A DNA stretch of 10,300 nucleotides from an uncultured Phycisphaerae bacterium (GTDB lineage Bacteria > Planctomycetota > Phycisphaerae > Phycisphaerales > SM1A02): assembly GCA_937899935.1 (NCBI GenBank), contig CALCOW010000508.1, positions 1 through 10,300 of the forward strand, given 5' to 3'. Made by a program: the position numbers and the translations under genes. Positions 1 through 5,926 of this stretch are shown here, piece after piece. Under the pieces are notes generated by a model. That model did no database searches. It saw only the letters and a list, made by a program, of their open reading frames with translations, and was not told where the DNA came from. The first letter of the stretch is position 1. Each line of letters begins with the position of its first letter.

Positions 1-347
1 ACATGCGTGATCTTGACGGCCTGACACTTGGAGGTTGCTACTTGGACGTCTATGCAGGCGGCAACGGCAACGATGCTGGTGAGATCCACATTATTGGCCA
101 AGTACAAACCATCGGTATTGGTGGCGAAGAGCTTTGGATTGACTGCCTTGATGGTTCGCCTGTCTACCCACTGTTATTGGGCGACGCGGATGGCGACGGC
201 TTGGTAGGCACTTCTGACTTCACCCTGCTTCTGATCGAATTCGGAAGTAGCTGCAAGGGCGGATGCAGTGCTGACTTCGATGAAGACGGCGATGTAGATA
301 CCGTTGACTTCTCAACATTACTTATCAACTGGGGCGCTAGCCTCTAA
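1..347 (+). CDS. C-terminal part of a secreted dockerin-like protein (5' end outside window)
   Basis: Only the last 114 or so residues are visible, and the frame is open to the left edge, so the first ATG at position 3 is probably internal. Residues 1-58 belong to an unrecognised, glycine-rich domain with two cysteines (C12, C48). Residues 60-111 form a paired dockerin-type EF-hand module: loop one starts GDADGDG with the DF signature at 72-73, loop two starts DFDEDGD with DF at 102-103, and each is followed by a leucine-rich helix ending in FG or WG. In the dockerin family the Asp/Asn side chains bind calcium and the module docks onto a partner. In planctomycetes the partner is usually unknown and the module sits at the C-terminus of exported proteins, as here. 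The stop is TAA at 345-347, and a strong terminator follows 94 nt later. The function of the full protein cannot be judged from this fragment. Confidence 0.85.
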   Translation, partial: MRDLDGLTLGGCYLDVYAGGNGNDAGEIHIIGQVQTIGIGGEELWIDCLDGSPVYPLLLGDADGDGLVGTSDFTLLLIEFGSSCKGGCSADFDEDGDVDTVDFSTLLINWGASL

Positions 348-441
348 AGAAATCAAGGGGCTCGGGAGTTGAGAGCCGCACCGCATTAGATCAGGCTGCT
401 CAGCTAAGAACACAAGAATCTAACGGAGCGGAACCCACGAG

Positions 442-475
442 ACGTCGGCCTTCTACATGAAGGCCGACGTTTTTT
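442..475 (+). terminator. Intrinsic terminator of the left-edge dockerin gene
   Basis: A perfect 11-bp stem (442-452 pairing with 460-470) encloses a 7-nt loop and is followed directly by a run of T ending at 475. It lies 94 nt after the TAA stop at 345-347 and is oriented for plus-strand transcripts. There is no matching A-run on its left side, so it is unlikely to also stop the sixA transcript arriving from the right. Confidence 0.92.
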
Positions 476-512
476 ATGACCCATGAAAGCCGTGATGCAA
501 ACAATGAACACT

Positions 513-1001
513 CTAAATTTCTTTTGGTCGCCAGATACCGATCAGACGGACCGGATCACCTAAATCAAAAGACCCCCAATCCATCGAGTCGCATTCGAAA
601 GCACCAATGGTTGCCGTTGGGAAGACCTGATAGGACCCAGCTAGATTGCTTGCAAGCATCTCCATGCCTGGATTGTGGCCAACCAACATGACGCACAACT
701 CATCCGATGCCTCGTGGTTGAGAACTGAGAGAATTTGCCCTGGCGATGAGTGATAAAGCGATTCTGTCTCTAAAAGACGCCCCTGAAAGCCCGCCGACTC
801 GGCAACCGCATGGGCGGTCGTCCGGGCCCGACATGCCGTCGAAGTGACGATGAGATCTGGAACAAGCTCTTTCTCAGCAAGCAAGGCCCCCATACGCGGC
901 GCATCGCGCTGGCCACGTCCCGAGAGCGGGCGATCGTGATCTGAGAGCGATTGATCTTCCCAACTGGATTTTGCATGTCTCAAGAGAAGTAGTTTTCGCA
1001 T
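513..1001 (-). CDS. sixA: SixA-type phosphohistidine phosphatase (histidine phosphatase superfamily)
   Basis: The 162-aa product starts MRKLLLLRHAKSSW, with the RH signature of the histidine phosphatase superfamily at R8-H9; H9 is the expected phospho-accepting nucleophile. The second catalytic histidine is H109 in VGHNPGM, and R58 in the TACRARTT segment fits the phosphate pocket. Length and layout match SixA, a small cytoplasmic enzyme of about 160 residues that removes phosphate from histidine residues. In enterobacteria it acts on ArcB or the nitrogen PTS; the target here is unknown. I chose the ATG at 1001, which begins exactly at the conserved beta-strand before RHA. An in-frame start at 1064 would add 21 unconserved residues and run into the divergent gene. 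There is no clear ribosome binding site. A TACAAT hexamer lies 6 nt before the ATG, suggesting a leaderless or near-leaderless transcript. Its divergent neighbour is the dCMP deaminase-like gene, 45 bp away. Confidence 0.9.
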   Translation of the reverse strand: MRKLLLLRHAKSSWEDQSLSDHDRPLSGRGQRDAPRMGALLAEKELVPDLIVTSTACRARTTAHAVAESAGFQGRLLETESLYHSSPGQILSVLNHEASDELCVMLVGHNPGMEMLASNLAGSYQVFPTATIGAFECDSMDWGSFDLGDPVRLIGIWRPKEI

Positions 1002-1046
1002 GCCCGGATTGTACCCAACTGCGTCTCGCTCACTACACTGCAGCAA
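1002..1046. promoter_or_regulatory. 45-bp divergent promoter region between sixA and the dCMP deaminase-like gene
   Basis: The two start codons are separated by only 45 bp, so both promoters must overlap each other or the coding regions. On the minus strand TACAAT (1013 down to 1008) is a good -10 match and ends 6 nt before the sixA ATG. On the plus strand TACACT (1034-1039) ends 7 nt before the deaminase ATG. Neither start has a Shine-Dalgarno sequence. I could not find a convincing -35 for either, so the exact promoters remain tentative. Confidence 0.35.
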
Positions 1047-1523
1047 ATGTCCGACAAATGGCATATTCGCTTTTTGGCCCTGGCAGACTCGATTGCAACA
1101 TGGAGCAAGGATCCGAGTCGTGGCGTTGGCTGCGTCATTGTCAACCAGGCCAAGCAGATTTGCGCCACCGGGTTCAATGGATTGCCCCGGGGCATCGCAG
1201 ATCTTCCAGAGCGATTAGAGCGCCCCGCGAAATATGACCTGATTTGCCATGCTGAAATGAATGCGATTGTGCAATGCGCGTCCAGTGGAATTGCCTGCTC
1301 AGGCACGACGCTCTATGCGTCATTTAGCCCCTGCTCGCATTGCGCGATTGCCATCGTCCAAGCAGGCATCTCTCGTGTGGTCACATGGAAAGAAGAAACG
1401 ATTGATCCTCAGTGGACCGCCAGCCTGAGCGGAGCGATTGAGATGTTTAGTGAAGCAGGCGTTGAATATATTGCACTACCACAATCAAAAAGAGCGACCC
1501 CAACATCAAAGCACGCTGAGTAA
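1047..1523 (+). CDS. Deoxycytidylate (dCMP) deaminase-like zinc enzyme
   Basis: The 158-aa protein belongs to the cytidine/deoxycytidylate deaminase family. Zinc ligands and the proton shuttle are visible as HAE (H68, E70) and PCSHC (C96, C99). The segments DPSRGVG near residue 22, GFNGLPRGI (42-50), and ERLERPAKYDLICHAEMNAI (55-74) follow the dCMP deaminase pattern rather than that of tRNA adenosine or guanine deaminases. In that family the enzyme converts dCMP to dUMP in the cytoplasm, feeding dTTP synthesis. Length is normal for the family (about 150 residues). The ATG at 1047 has no Shine-Dalgarno site, but it gives the expected short N-terminus before the first conserved helix. The next gene starts 6 nt after the stop, so the two are probably co-transcribed. 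A relaxed nucleoside or CMP specificity cannot be excluded from sequence alone. Confidence 0.85.
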   Translation: MSDKWHIRFLALADSIATWSKDPSRGVGCVIVNQAKQICATGFNGLPRGIADLPERLERPAKYDLICHAEMNAIVQCASSGIACSGTTLYASFSPCSHCAIAIVQAGISRVVTWKEETIDPQWTASLSGAIEMFSEAGVEYIALPQSKRATPTSKHAE

Positions 1524-1529
1524 AACACC

Positions 1530-2081
1530 ATGCGCATTTCGGTAGAACCAGATGTCGTACAACGAGAATTCAAGAAGTTCAAGGATGACCCTGTCTTCGC
1601 CGAGAGCGCCAAATTAGTCAGCCAGGGGCATGATCCCGTTCAAATGCTCCAAGCACTGGCTATGATTCCAGGCGGACTGGACACTCTTGCTGCAGCAAGC
1701 AGCGCTGTTTATCCAGGTGGGACGCTCGATCAAACTACTAAAGAGCTTGTCATTCTTGAGGCATCAAGACTCAATGACTGCCAATTCTGCTTGAACTCTC
1801 ACATTGACATCTGCCGCGCCACCGGTGTCAGTGATGATCCCGTCAAACTGCTTGATGAGAGCCACCAACAAACCGCCCCGCATAAAGCAGCGATTGACTT
1901 TGTAAGAGCAGCGATGGACGACAGCAATTCTATTGACGACCAAATATTTGATGAGCTAAATATTCATTTTGAAGAGACCCAGGTTATAGAACTTGCGCTA
2001 CTTCTTGGGTATATCAATATGCTCAACATGTTTAACAACTGCTTACAGATACGATACCAAGGTGACTACGAATCAAGCTGA
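1530..2081 (+). CDS. AhpD / carboxymuconolactone decarboxylase-like protein with CxxC motif
   Basis: The 183-aa, mostly helical protein carries the AhpD-like core: a Glu in KELVILEAS (E72, E77) and then DCQFCLNSH with C84, C87 and H91. This CxxC-x3-H arrangement is the redox site of alkylhydroperoxidase AhpD and related CMD-family proteins, where the cysteine pair reduces peroxides or transfers electrons and the Glu/His relay protons. The protein is likely cytoplasmic, as there is no signal peptide or membrane segment. A helical segment rich in Leu, Met and Asn at about 153-172 (ELALLLGYINMLNMFNN) closes the domain. It starts 6 nt after the dCMP deaminase-like gene, so it is probably the second gene of that transcript; a functional link between them is not obvious. 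Its 3' end overlaps the convergent dehydratase by 9 nt. The physiological substrate is unknown; a peroxidase-like role is the family default. Confidence 0.82.
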   Translation: MRISVEPDVVQREFKKFKDDPVFAESAKLVSQGHDPVQMLQALAMIPGGLDTLAAASSAVYPGGTLDQTTKELVILEASRLNDCQFCLNSHIDICRATGVSDDPVKLLDESHQQTAPHKAAIDFVRAAMDDSNSIDDQIFDELNIHFEETQVIELALLLGYINMLNMFNNCLQIRYQGDYESS

Positions 2082-3029
2082 TTTGCTTGACGCAACATTG
2101 CCACCACAAATCACCACTGCGACAACCGCCTCTCGTGAAAATGAGCCAGCGAGCTGCAAGAAGCCAGCAACCGCAACGCCCGCAGCACCCTCGACCTGCA
2201 TCCCATGTTCTTGAGAAATGAGTTCCATCGCCGCTGCAATATCTTCTTCTTTGATCTGGATCCACTGATCAACAAATTCTGTACAGGGGCCCACGGTGAT
2301 CGCTCCATTTTCCAGTCGCCCGGCAGTGCCATCAGAGAGCGTGGGTTTCAGAATAGACTCGACAATATGCCCCGCCTTTACCGCGTCATACATGGCAGGA
2401 CTATTGGCCGGCACCACCCCCACAGCACGAACATCTGATTTCAGTTGTTTAGCGCCTGCTGCCATGCCCCCAATGAGTCCTCCACCCCCAACCGAAACAA
2501 TCATGGTGTCAACAGCCGCTTCTTGCTCAAGTATTTCATAGGCAATTGTTCCTTGGCCAGCCATCACCTGAAGATCGTTGTAAGGAGAGACATAGACTCT
2601 GTTTTCTTCTTTCGCCACACACCGCGCTTTCAATTCAGACTCTAGAGGATCTTCGCCAATCTGTTGAATATCTACACCAGCCGCTTTCAACTTATCAACC
2701 TTTGCTCGGGCTGCAGTCGTCGGCATGTAAAGCGTGCCCGCCGTATCGGTCACCTTCATTGCATGAGCAACCGCCAAGGCATGATTTCCTGTAGATGCCG
2801 CAGTAATCCCTCGCAATCTTTGCTCATCATTAAGACTGAGCAACTTATTCAAAGCACCCCGAGCCTTGAATGAGCCCGTGTGCTGAAAATTCTCCAGCTT
2901 TAACAGCACACGGCAACCGACTTGTTCTGACAAGAACTCTGATTCCATTAACTCAGTTCGTATGACGTGAGCGGAAATACGCTGTTTTGCAGCCTTGATT
3001 TCTTTGATCAGATTGCTCAAGCTAGTCAC
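2073..3029 (-). CDS. Threonine/serine dehydratase-like PLP enzyme (fold type II)
   Basis: The 318-aa product has the hallmarks of the threonine ammonia-lyase/serine racemase family. The PLP lysine is K55 in GSFKARGA. ASTGNHA (78-84) forms the substrate-carboxylate loop. The phosphate-binding glycine loop is SVGGGGLIGG (179-188). CGGNV (308-312) places a Cys near the pyridine nitrogen, as in serine dehydratases. Family members deaminate threonine to 2-oxobutanoate or serine to pyruvate. There is no C-terminal ACT-like regulatory domain, so this is the short, catabolic-type form rather than biosynthetic IlvA; serine racemase or hydroxyaspartate dehydratase activity is possible. I chose the GTG at 3029 because AGAGGA (3040-3035) sits 5 nt upstream and it overlaps the stop of the preceding gene by 8 nt (GTGACTAG), the usual sign of translational coupling. 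A TTG at 3050 would add seven residues without any support. Confidence 0.87.
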   Translation of the reverse strand: MTSLSNLIKEIKAAKQRISAHVIRTELMESEFLSEQVGCRVLLKLENFQHTGSFKARGALNKLLSLNDEQRLRGITAASTGNHALAVAHAMKVTDTAGTLYMPTTAARAKVDKLKAAGVDIQQIGEDPLESELKARCVAKEENRVYVSPYNDLQVMAGQGTIAYEILEQEAAVDTMIVSVGGGGLIGGMAAGAKQLKSDVRAVGVVPANSPAMYDAVKAGHIVESILKPTLSDGTAGRLENGAITVGPCTEFVDQWIQIKEEDIAAAMELISQEHGMQVEGAAGVAVAGFLQLAGSFSREAVVAVVICGGNVASSKSA

Positions 3030-3504
3030 GTATGTCCTCTGTGGATGCAAGTTGCATACACCACTGAGGCCCTCTCATCACAAATTGACCATCAACGTTG
3101 GCCGTTGTTCTCGAATGTGCCACCGGCACGATGCTTGTCCATGGAATACTACAAGAACGAGCGCCCAAAAGACGCCACAACTTGATAGGCCTGATATGCA
3201 AATACGTTGAATCAGCTGCCGCGTGGATACTCAAACCCATATTGACCACACCAAAGGAGAAACTCTGATACCGTCGACGAACTGAATTTGAGTCTGGCTT
3301 CTGAGGTGGATATTGATGCACCATCGGATTCCAAAGCAAGTAGCAAGCAAGCCACACGATAACTGGGCACATTGTGATAGCGTCAATGGTGAGCAGTGTG
3401 ACTGCCACTGGACTATTGGTCTCAATGGTCCAGATCAACAAGATGACAAAGACAATGGTCTCGGCGAATACGAATGACCAAAAGTAGAGAGCCTTTTTTG
3501 TCAC
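3022..3504 (-). CDS. Small membrane protein with two N-terminal transmembrane helices and a cytoplasmic-type C-terminal domain
   Basis: The 160-aa protein is not a family I can name. It has two hydrophobic segments, roughly residues 6-28 (LYFWSFVFAETIVFVILLIW) and 36-57 (LLTIDAITMCPVIVWLACYL). After these, a soluble part of about 100 residues contains YLHIRPIKLWRLLGARSCSI followed by PWTSI. This resembles the beta-rich pattern of small membrane-attached domains in which a HxRPxxxxRxxG strand precedes an IPW turn, a pattern I associate with uncharacterised planctomycete proteins. The GTG start at 3504 is preceded by AAGGAGG (3515-3509) with a 4-nt spacer; a GTG at 3540 would add 12 residues and has no such site. 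It is the first gene of a two-gene unit, its stop overlapping the dehydratase start by 8 nt, so the two are probably made together. The functional connection is unknown. Confidence 0.75.
   Translation of the reverse strand: MTKKALYFWSFVFAETIVFVILLIWTIETNSPVAVTLLTIDAITMCPVIVWLACYLLWNPMVHQYPPQKPDSNSVRRRYQSFSFGVVNMGLSIHAAADSTYLHIRPIKLWRLLGARSCSIPWTSIVPVAHSRTTANVDGQFVMRGPQWCMQLASTEDIRD
3035..3040 (-). promoter_or_regulatory. Ribosome binding site that fixes the dehydratase start
   Basis: Read on the minus strand, AGAGGA ends 5 nt before the GTG at 3029. It lies inside the 3' end of the upstream membrane-protein gene. Its spacing supports the GTG start rather than the TTG at 3050, which has no comparable site. 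Confidence 0.65.
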
Positions 3505-3508
3505 TTGG

Positions 3509-3515
3509 CCTCCTT
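3509..3515 (-). promoter_or_regulatory. Ribosome binding site that fixes the membrane-protein start
   Basis: AAGGAGG on the minus strand, 4 nt before the GTG at 3504, is one of the strongest Shine-Dalgarno matches in the window. It supports the shorter, 160-aa form. Confidence 0.75.
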
Positions 3516-3525
3516 CACTGATCGA

Positions 3526-3555
3526 ATTGTACCGGCCCACGATTTAACAGAACAA
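3526..3555 (-). promoter_or_regulatory. Candidate sigma-70-type promoter of the membrane protein-dehydratase pair
   Basis: On the minus strand TTGTTC (3555-3550) and TACAAT (3531-3526) are separated by 18 nt and lie 11 nt upstream of the ribosome binding site. The -10 is close to consensus and the -35 shares only its first half with TTGACA. The -35 sits inside a 16-bp palindrome, which makes regulation by a repressor plausible. Confidence 0.35.
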
Positions 3556-3564
3556 GCTTGTTCT
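3549..3564. promoter_or_regulatory. 16-bp perfect palindrome, candidate operator
   Basis: AGAACAAGCTTGTTCT is perfectly self-complementary and overlaps the -35 element of the candidate promoter reading left. The half-site is AGAACAAG. The position is typical of a repressor operator. It resembles a Gram-positive LexA box (GAAC-N4-GTTC) only loosely, since the spacing here is six. The binding protein is unknown. Confidence 0.4.
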
Positions 3565-3761
3565 CGGACGTGCGAGACTGCCTCATGAGACATACCTTTG
3601 GCACCCTGAAAGCGATCATAAGCTCTGATTGACCTTGAATACGGCCACATCAATCCAGAAACGACCCATGACTAGGAGGCGACTTTGAGACGCTGTATCA
3701 TCCGTTCCAACAATCACCAAACGGCTGGTTTGATCTAGCCCAGAAAGACAAAGGAGCCAGT

Positions 3762-4007
3762 ATGTCGGAACAGGCAAGAGGTTCGTGGAGTGGGTATCAG
3801 TGGATCATGGTGGTGCTGGTCGCCTGCCTGGTAGTGCTTCAAATTATCTTTGTGGTGCGCATCAGCCAAGGCGTCAGTGCCCTGGAAGATGTTGGCTCGA
3901 CCGCCAAGCACCAGATGAAGAATGTAGGCAATGCCGCCATTGGAGCAACTGATATTGCCGGAGCGTTACTCAACCCAGATGGCAAGAAGAAGGATAAAGA
4001 CAAGTGA
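3762..4007 (+). CDS. Small single-pass membrane protein, function unknown
   Basis: The 81-aa product has a short hydrophilic N-terminus, one strong transmembrane segment at about residues 14-35 (IMVVLVACLVVLQIIFVVRI), and a polar tail with many Ala, Gly and Asn ending in a lysine/aspartate-rich stretch (KKKDKDK). The tail from residue 36 on (GVSALEDVGSTAKHQMKNVG) looks amphipathic and may associate with the membrane surface or form a coiled coil. The start is well supported by AAGGAG (3751-3756) with a 5-nt spacer. The gene appears to be monocistronic, with its own terminator at 4071-4107. No family is recognised. It is probably real, given the clean ribosome site, membrane helix and terminator, but no role can be assigned. 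Confidence 0.72.
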   Translation: MSEQARGSWSGYQWIMVVLVACLVVLQIIFVVRISQGVSALEDVGSTAKHQMKNVGNAAIGATDIAGALLNPDGKKKDKDK

Positions 4008-4070
4008 CTGGCTCAAACCGCAATTCTGACTAATTGATCTGGGCCCTGGGCCCGACCAGAGAAGCAAACC

Positions 4071-4107
4071 AACCCTGCAGGCATCATCCTGCAGGGTTTT
4101 TCTTATT
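4071..4107 (+). terminator. Intrinsic terminator of the 81-aa membrane protein gene
   Basis: An 11-bp perfect stem (4071-4081 with 4088-4098) and a 6-nt loop are followed by TTTTTCTTATT. It lies 63 nt after the TGA at 4005-4007. A GC-rich GGGCCC-T-GGGCCC element at 4041-4053 lies between them but lacks a T-run. Confidence 0.92.
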
Positions 4108-4221
4108 CTCGACACATATATAAAAAAAAAGGATCCATATTGCAAGATCTGTGAGCCTACGAGTCATTTGTAAAGAGATGAAATACTTTATTGACCCCCC
4201 TCTCACTAGGAGCAAAAAGAG

Positions 4222-4722
4222 ATGCGTTTGAACTCACTATGCGAAAAAGAAGAGATTGCCGTGCTTAAGAAACAAGTCAAGACCCTTAAATGCGTCATGT
4301 ATGGTGGAATGTGCCTACTTGCAGTGGGTATCACTGTTGCGGCCACAAGCATCCAGGATGTCACGGATGGTATTAAGGCCAAAGAATTTAAACTCATCGA
4401 TGACAAGGGAGCAACCCTTGCGATACTTGGCCCCTCCGCAGAAGGCAATGGTGGACTTGTGGTTTTTAATAAGGACGAAAAGATTACTGCAATCATTGGT
4501 GCTGGCCCTGACGGTGGCATAGTGGGCCTCCGTAACAAGAGTGGCCAGAATGCCGCAATATTGACGGCCGTGCCAGATGGTGGCCAGTTGATGACATTCA
4601 ATACAAAAAATGGAACACCTGGCATCTCAATCGGTTCAAGTTCCGATGGCGGCAGCCTGTCCATCTTTAACGAAAATGGCAAACGTACTTTCGACGCTGC
4701 TCAACAGCAAGAAGAGAATTAA
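4222..4722 (+). CDS. Membrane-anchored protein of tandem glycine-rich beta repeats
   Basis: The 166-aa protein has a charged N-terminal helix (residues 8-22, EKEEIAVLKKQVKTL, possibly a short coiled coil) and one transmembrane segment at about 25-42. The rest is an array of about 22-residue repeats. From residue 56, units begin FKLIDDKG, VFNKDEK, LRNKSGQ, TFNTKNG and IFNENGK, each continuing with a short Ile/Leu/Val-rich strand and a DGG turn (GPDGG 95-99, VPDGG 117-121, SSDGG 140-144). The pattern predicts a small beta-solenoid or stacked beta-sheet domain outside the cytoplasm or in the periplasm. Similar repeats with the form F-x-L-x-D-x-x-G-x-x-x-A-x-L occur in uncharacterised bacterial proteins; no enzyme motif is present. 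AGGAG (4208-4212) lies 9 nt before the ATG. There is no clear terminator after it. Repeat assignment is by eye. Confidence 0.8.
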   Translation: MRLNSLCEKEEIAVLKKQVKTLKCVMYGGMCLLAVGITVAATSIQDVTDGIKAKEFKLIDDKGATLAILGPSAEGNGGLVVFNKDEKITAIIGAGPDGGIVGLRNKSGQNAAILTAVPDGGQLMTFNTKNGTPGISIGSSSDGGSLSIFNENGKRTFDAAQQQEEN

Positions 4723-4890
4723 CCACCAAACCACGCTGCCATTACACCATCTGTGAGGGGAGCTTCCCTGTGGCCAGTGCTGACCTCGCTCAATGCAACT
4801 GCCGAGTTGCACGCATGTCCTTCTGCCTGATAACAGAATGCCCTACTCATCACCATTCCCGATCCTAGTTTGAATCATGAGTATTCAGAT

Positions 4891-5745
4891 ATGAAAATGA
4901 AATACAGCAAGATACAAGCACTGGTACTGCTTCCTCTGATCATCCTTGGAAGCGCCACCGCTCTTGCAGACCTCGCCAGAATACACAATTGGAACATGGA
5001 TAATGATCCTGGTTGGTTCCGTAACGGCGAATGGGAATTTGGACAGCCGCAGGGACTCGGCGGATCATTCGGACTGCCGGACCCAACCAGTGGCTACACC
5101 GGCGAAAATGTGATGGGAATGAATCTTGCCGGCGACTATTCTGTCGAAATCGGCGGCCCCTACGAGCTCATCGCCGGTCCGATTGACTGCACCGGATTCG
5201 TCGATACCGAACTGCGCTTCCACCGCTGGCTCAACATTGACTGGCAACCATGGGTGTACTCTTGGATCCACATCAGTTACGACGGCCAGAATTGGACTGA
5301 ATTGTGGAACAACGGCAACATCAACGAAATTACTGAAGACCAATGGACACAATGGACCTTTGATGTGTCATCTGTTGCGGACAATCAACCAACGGTCTAT
5401 ATCAAATGGTCTTATCAGGTATTGAGCGATGCGTGGGACTACTCAGGCTGGAATCTTGATGATGTTGAGATCTGGGCACGACCCGTGAGCTGCGAAGGCG
5501 ATGCCAACCAGGATCAAGTCGTTGACATAGAAGATTTCACCCAACTACTCACTCAGTTTGGTGAAGTAGGGTTCGGGCTCTCGGCTGATTTCAATGGCGA
5601 CTTCAATGTTGATACTTACGACTTTTCGCTGCTTCTGCTTAACTTCGGGAATGATTGTTCCACAGACTCCAGAACAGCAAGCGATGAGCCTCGCCAACCA
5701 AAGAAGAGAGACCTTGATCCGGGCCACACGCTACAACAACCTTGA
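4891..5745 (+). CDS. Secreted jelly-roll domain protein with C-terminal dockerin-like module
   Basis: The 284-aa protein begins with a signal peptide (MKMKYSKIQALVLLPLIILG, likely cleaved after ALA at residue 26). Residues about 30-197 form a single beta-sandwich: GWFRNGEWEFGQPQG, a PDPTSGYTGENV loop, RFHRWLNID, SYDGQNWTELW, and a closing YSGWNLDDVEIW strand. This is the layout of MAM/choice-of-anchor-J-like domains found in many exported planctomycete proteins, thought to be adhesive or carbohydrate-binding. A dockerin-like pair follows, with EF loops at 204-216 (DANQDQVVDIEDF) and 233-245 (DFNGDFNVDTYDF). I chose the ATG at 4891 because it starts the signal peptide cleanly; a TTG at 4870 would add seven polar residues. 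The ribosome site is weak. After the dockerin there is an unusual 27-residue hydrophilic, partly basic tail (with PKKRD) where most such proteins stop. No catalytic motif is seen. Confidence 0.85.
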   Translation: MKMKYSKIQALVLLPLIILGSATALADLARIHNWNMDNDPGWFRNGEWEFGQPQGLGGSFGLPDPTSGYTGENVMGMNLAGDYSVEIGGPYELIAGPIDCTGFVDTELRFHRWLNIDWQPWVYSWIHISYDGQNWTELWNNGNINEITEDQWTQWTFDVSSVADNQPTVYIKWSYQVLSDAWDYSGWNLDDVEIWARPVSCEGDANQDQVVDIEDFTQLLTQFGEVGFGLSADFNGDFNVDTYDFSLLLLNFGNDCSTDSRTASDEPRQPKKRDLDPGHTLQQP

Positions 5746-5764
5746 GCCATGTGTAAGCTTCCAC

Positions 5765-5920
5765 ATGGCTGCCAGAGTTAGACGACCATTAAGGCCATTT
5801 AGACCGGCCGCATTGCGTGCCTATGAAAAATGTGGGAAAGCGCTCCGCATCGATCGCTGGTGTCGCGTTCTTTTCATTTCTGCATTAGTCGTCATCACAC
5901 TGATTGCATTTGTGTTCTAA
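5765..5920 (+). CDS. Possible 51-aa arginine-rich single-pass membrane peptide
   Basis: This short reading frame encodes an arginine/proline-rich N-terminus (MAARVRRPLRPFRPAALRAY) followed by a clear hydrophobic segment at the C-terminus (residues 33-51, CRVLFISALVVITLIAFVF), the layout of a small membrane protein with positive residues inside. The frame is open further upstream, and an ATG at 5684 would give 79 residues, but that would overlap the dockerin gene by 62 nt. Neither start has a ribosome binding site. The stop is 6 nt from the convergent ABC-F gene end. It may be a real small protein or a chance frame. The strong, cleanly ended membrane segment is the main argument for it. Confidence 0.35.
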   Translation: MAARVRRPLRPFRPAALRAYEKCGKALRIDRWCRVLFISALVVITLIAFVF

Positions 5921-5926
5921 TCAGAC

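Noticed and set aside
476..691. Plus-strand frame of 71 codons after the first terminator
   Set aside because: It overlaps the 3' end of sixA antisense, starts immediately at the terminator T-run, and has no ribosome site or recognisable composition.
3549..3564. Palindrome as a LexA (SOS) box
   Set aside because: The GAAC/GTTC arms are separated by six bases rather than four, and the downstream genes are not DNA-damage genes.
4041..4053. GGGCCC-T-GGGCCC element as a terminator
   Set aside because: It has no T-run after it, and a much better terminator lies 20 nt downstream. It may only be a GC-rich spacer.
4122..4130. Run of nine A residues as a phase-variable tract
   Set aside because: It is intergenic, just after a terminator, with no promoter spacing it could alter convincingly.
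4206..4682. Long minus-strand frame (158 codons) opposite the beta-repeat gene
   Set aside because: It mirrors the real gene, whose repeat structure and ribosome site are convincing. The antisense peptide is Ser/Pro-rich and has no family resemblance.
4794..4811. 7-bp hairpin TGCAACT/AGTTGCA after the beta-repeat gene as a terminator
   Set aside because: It is not followed by T residues, so I do not call it a terminator.
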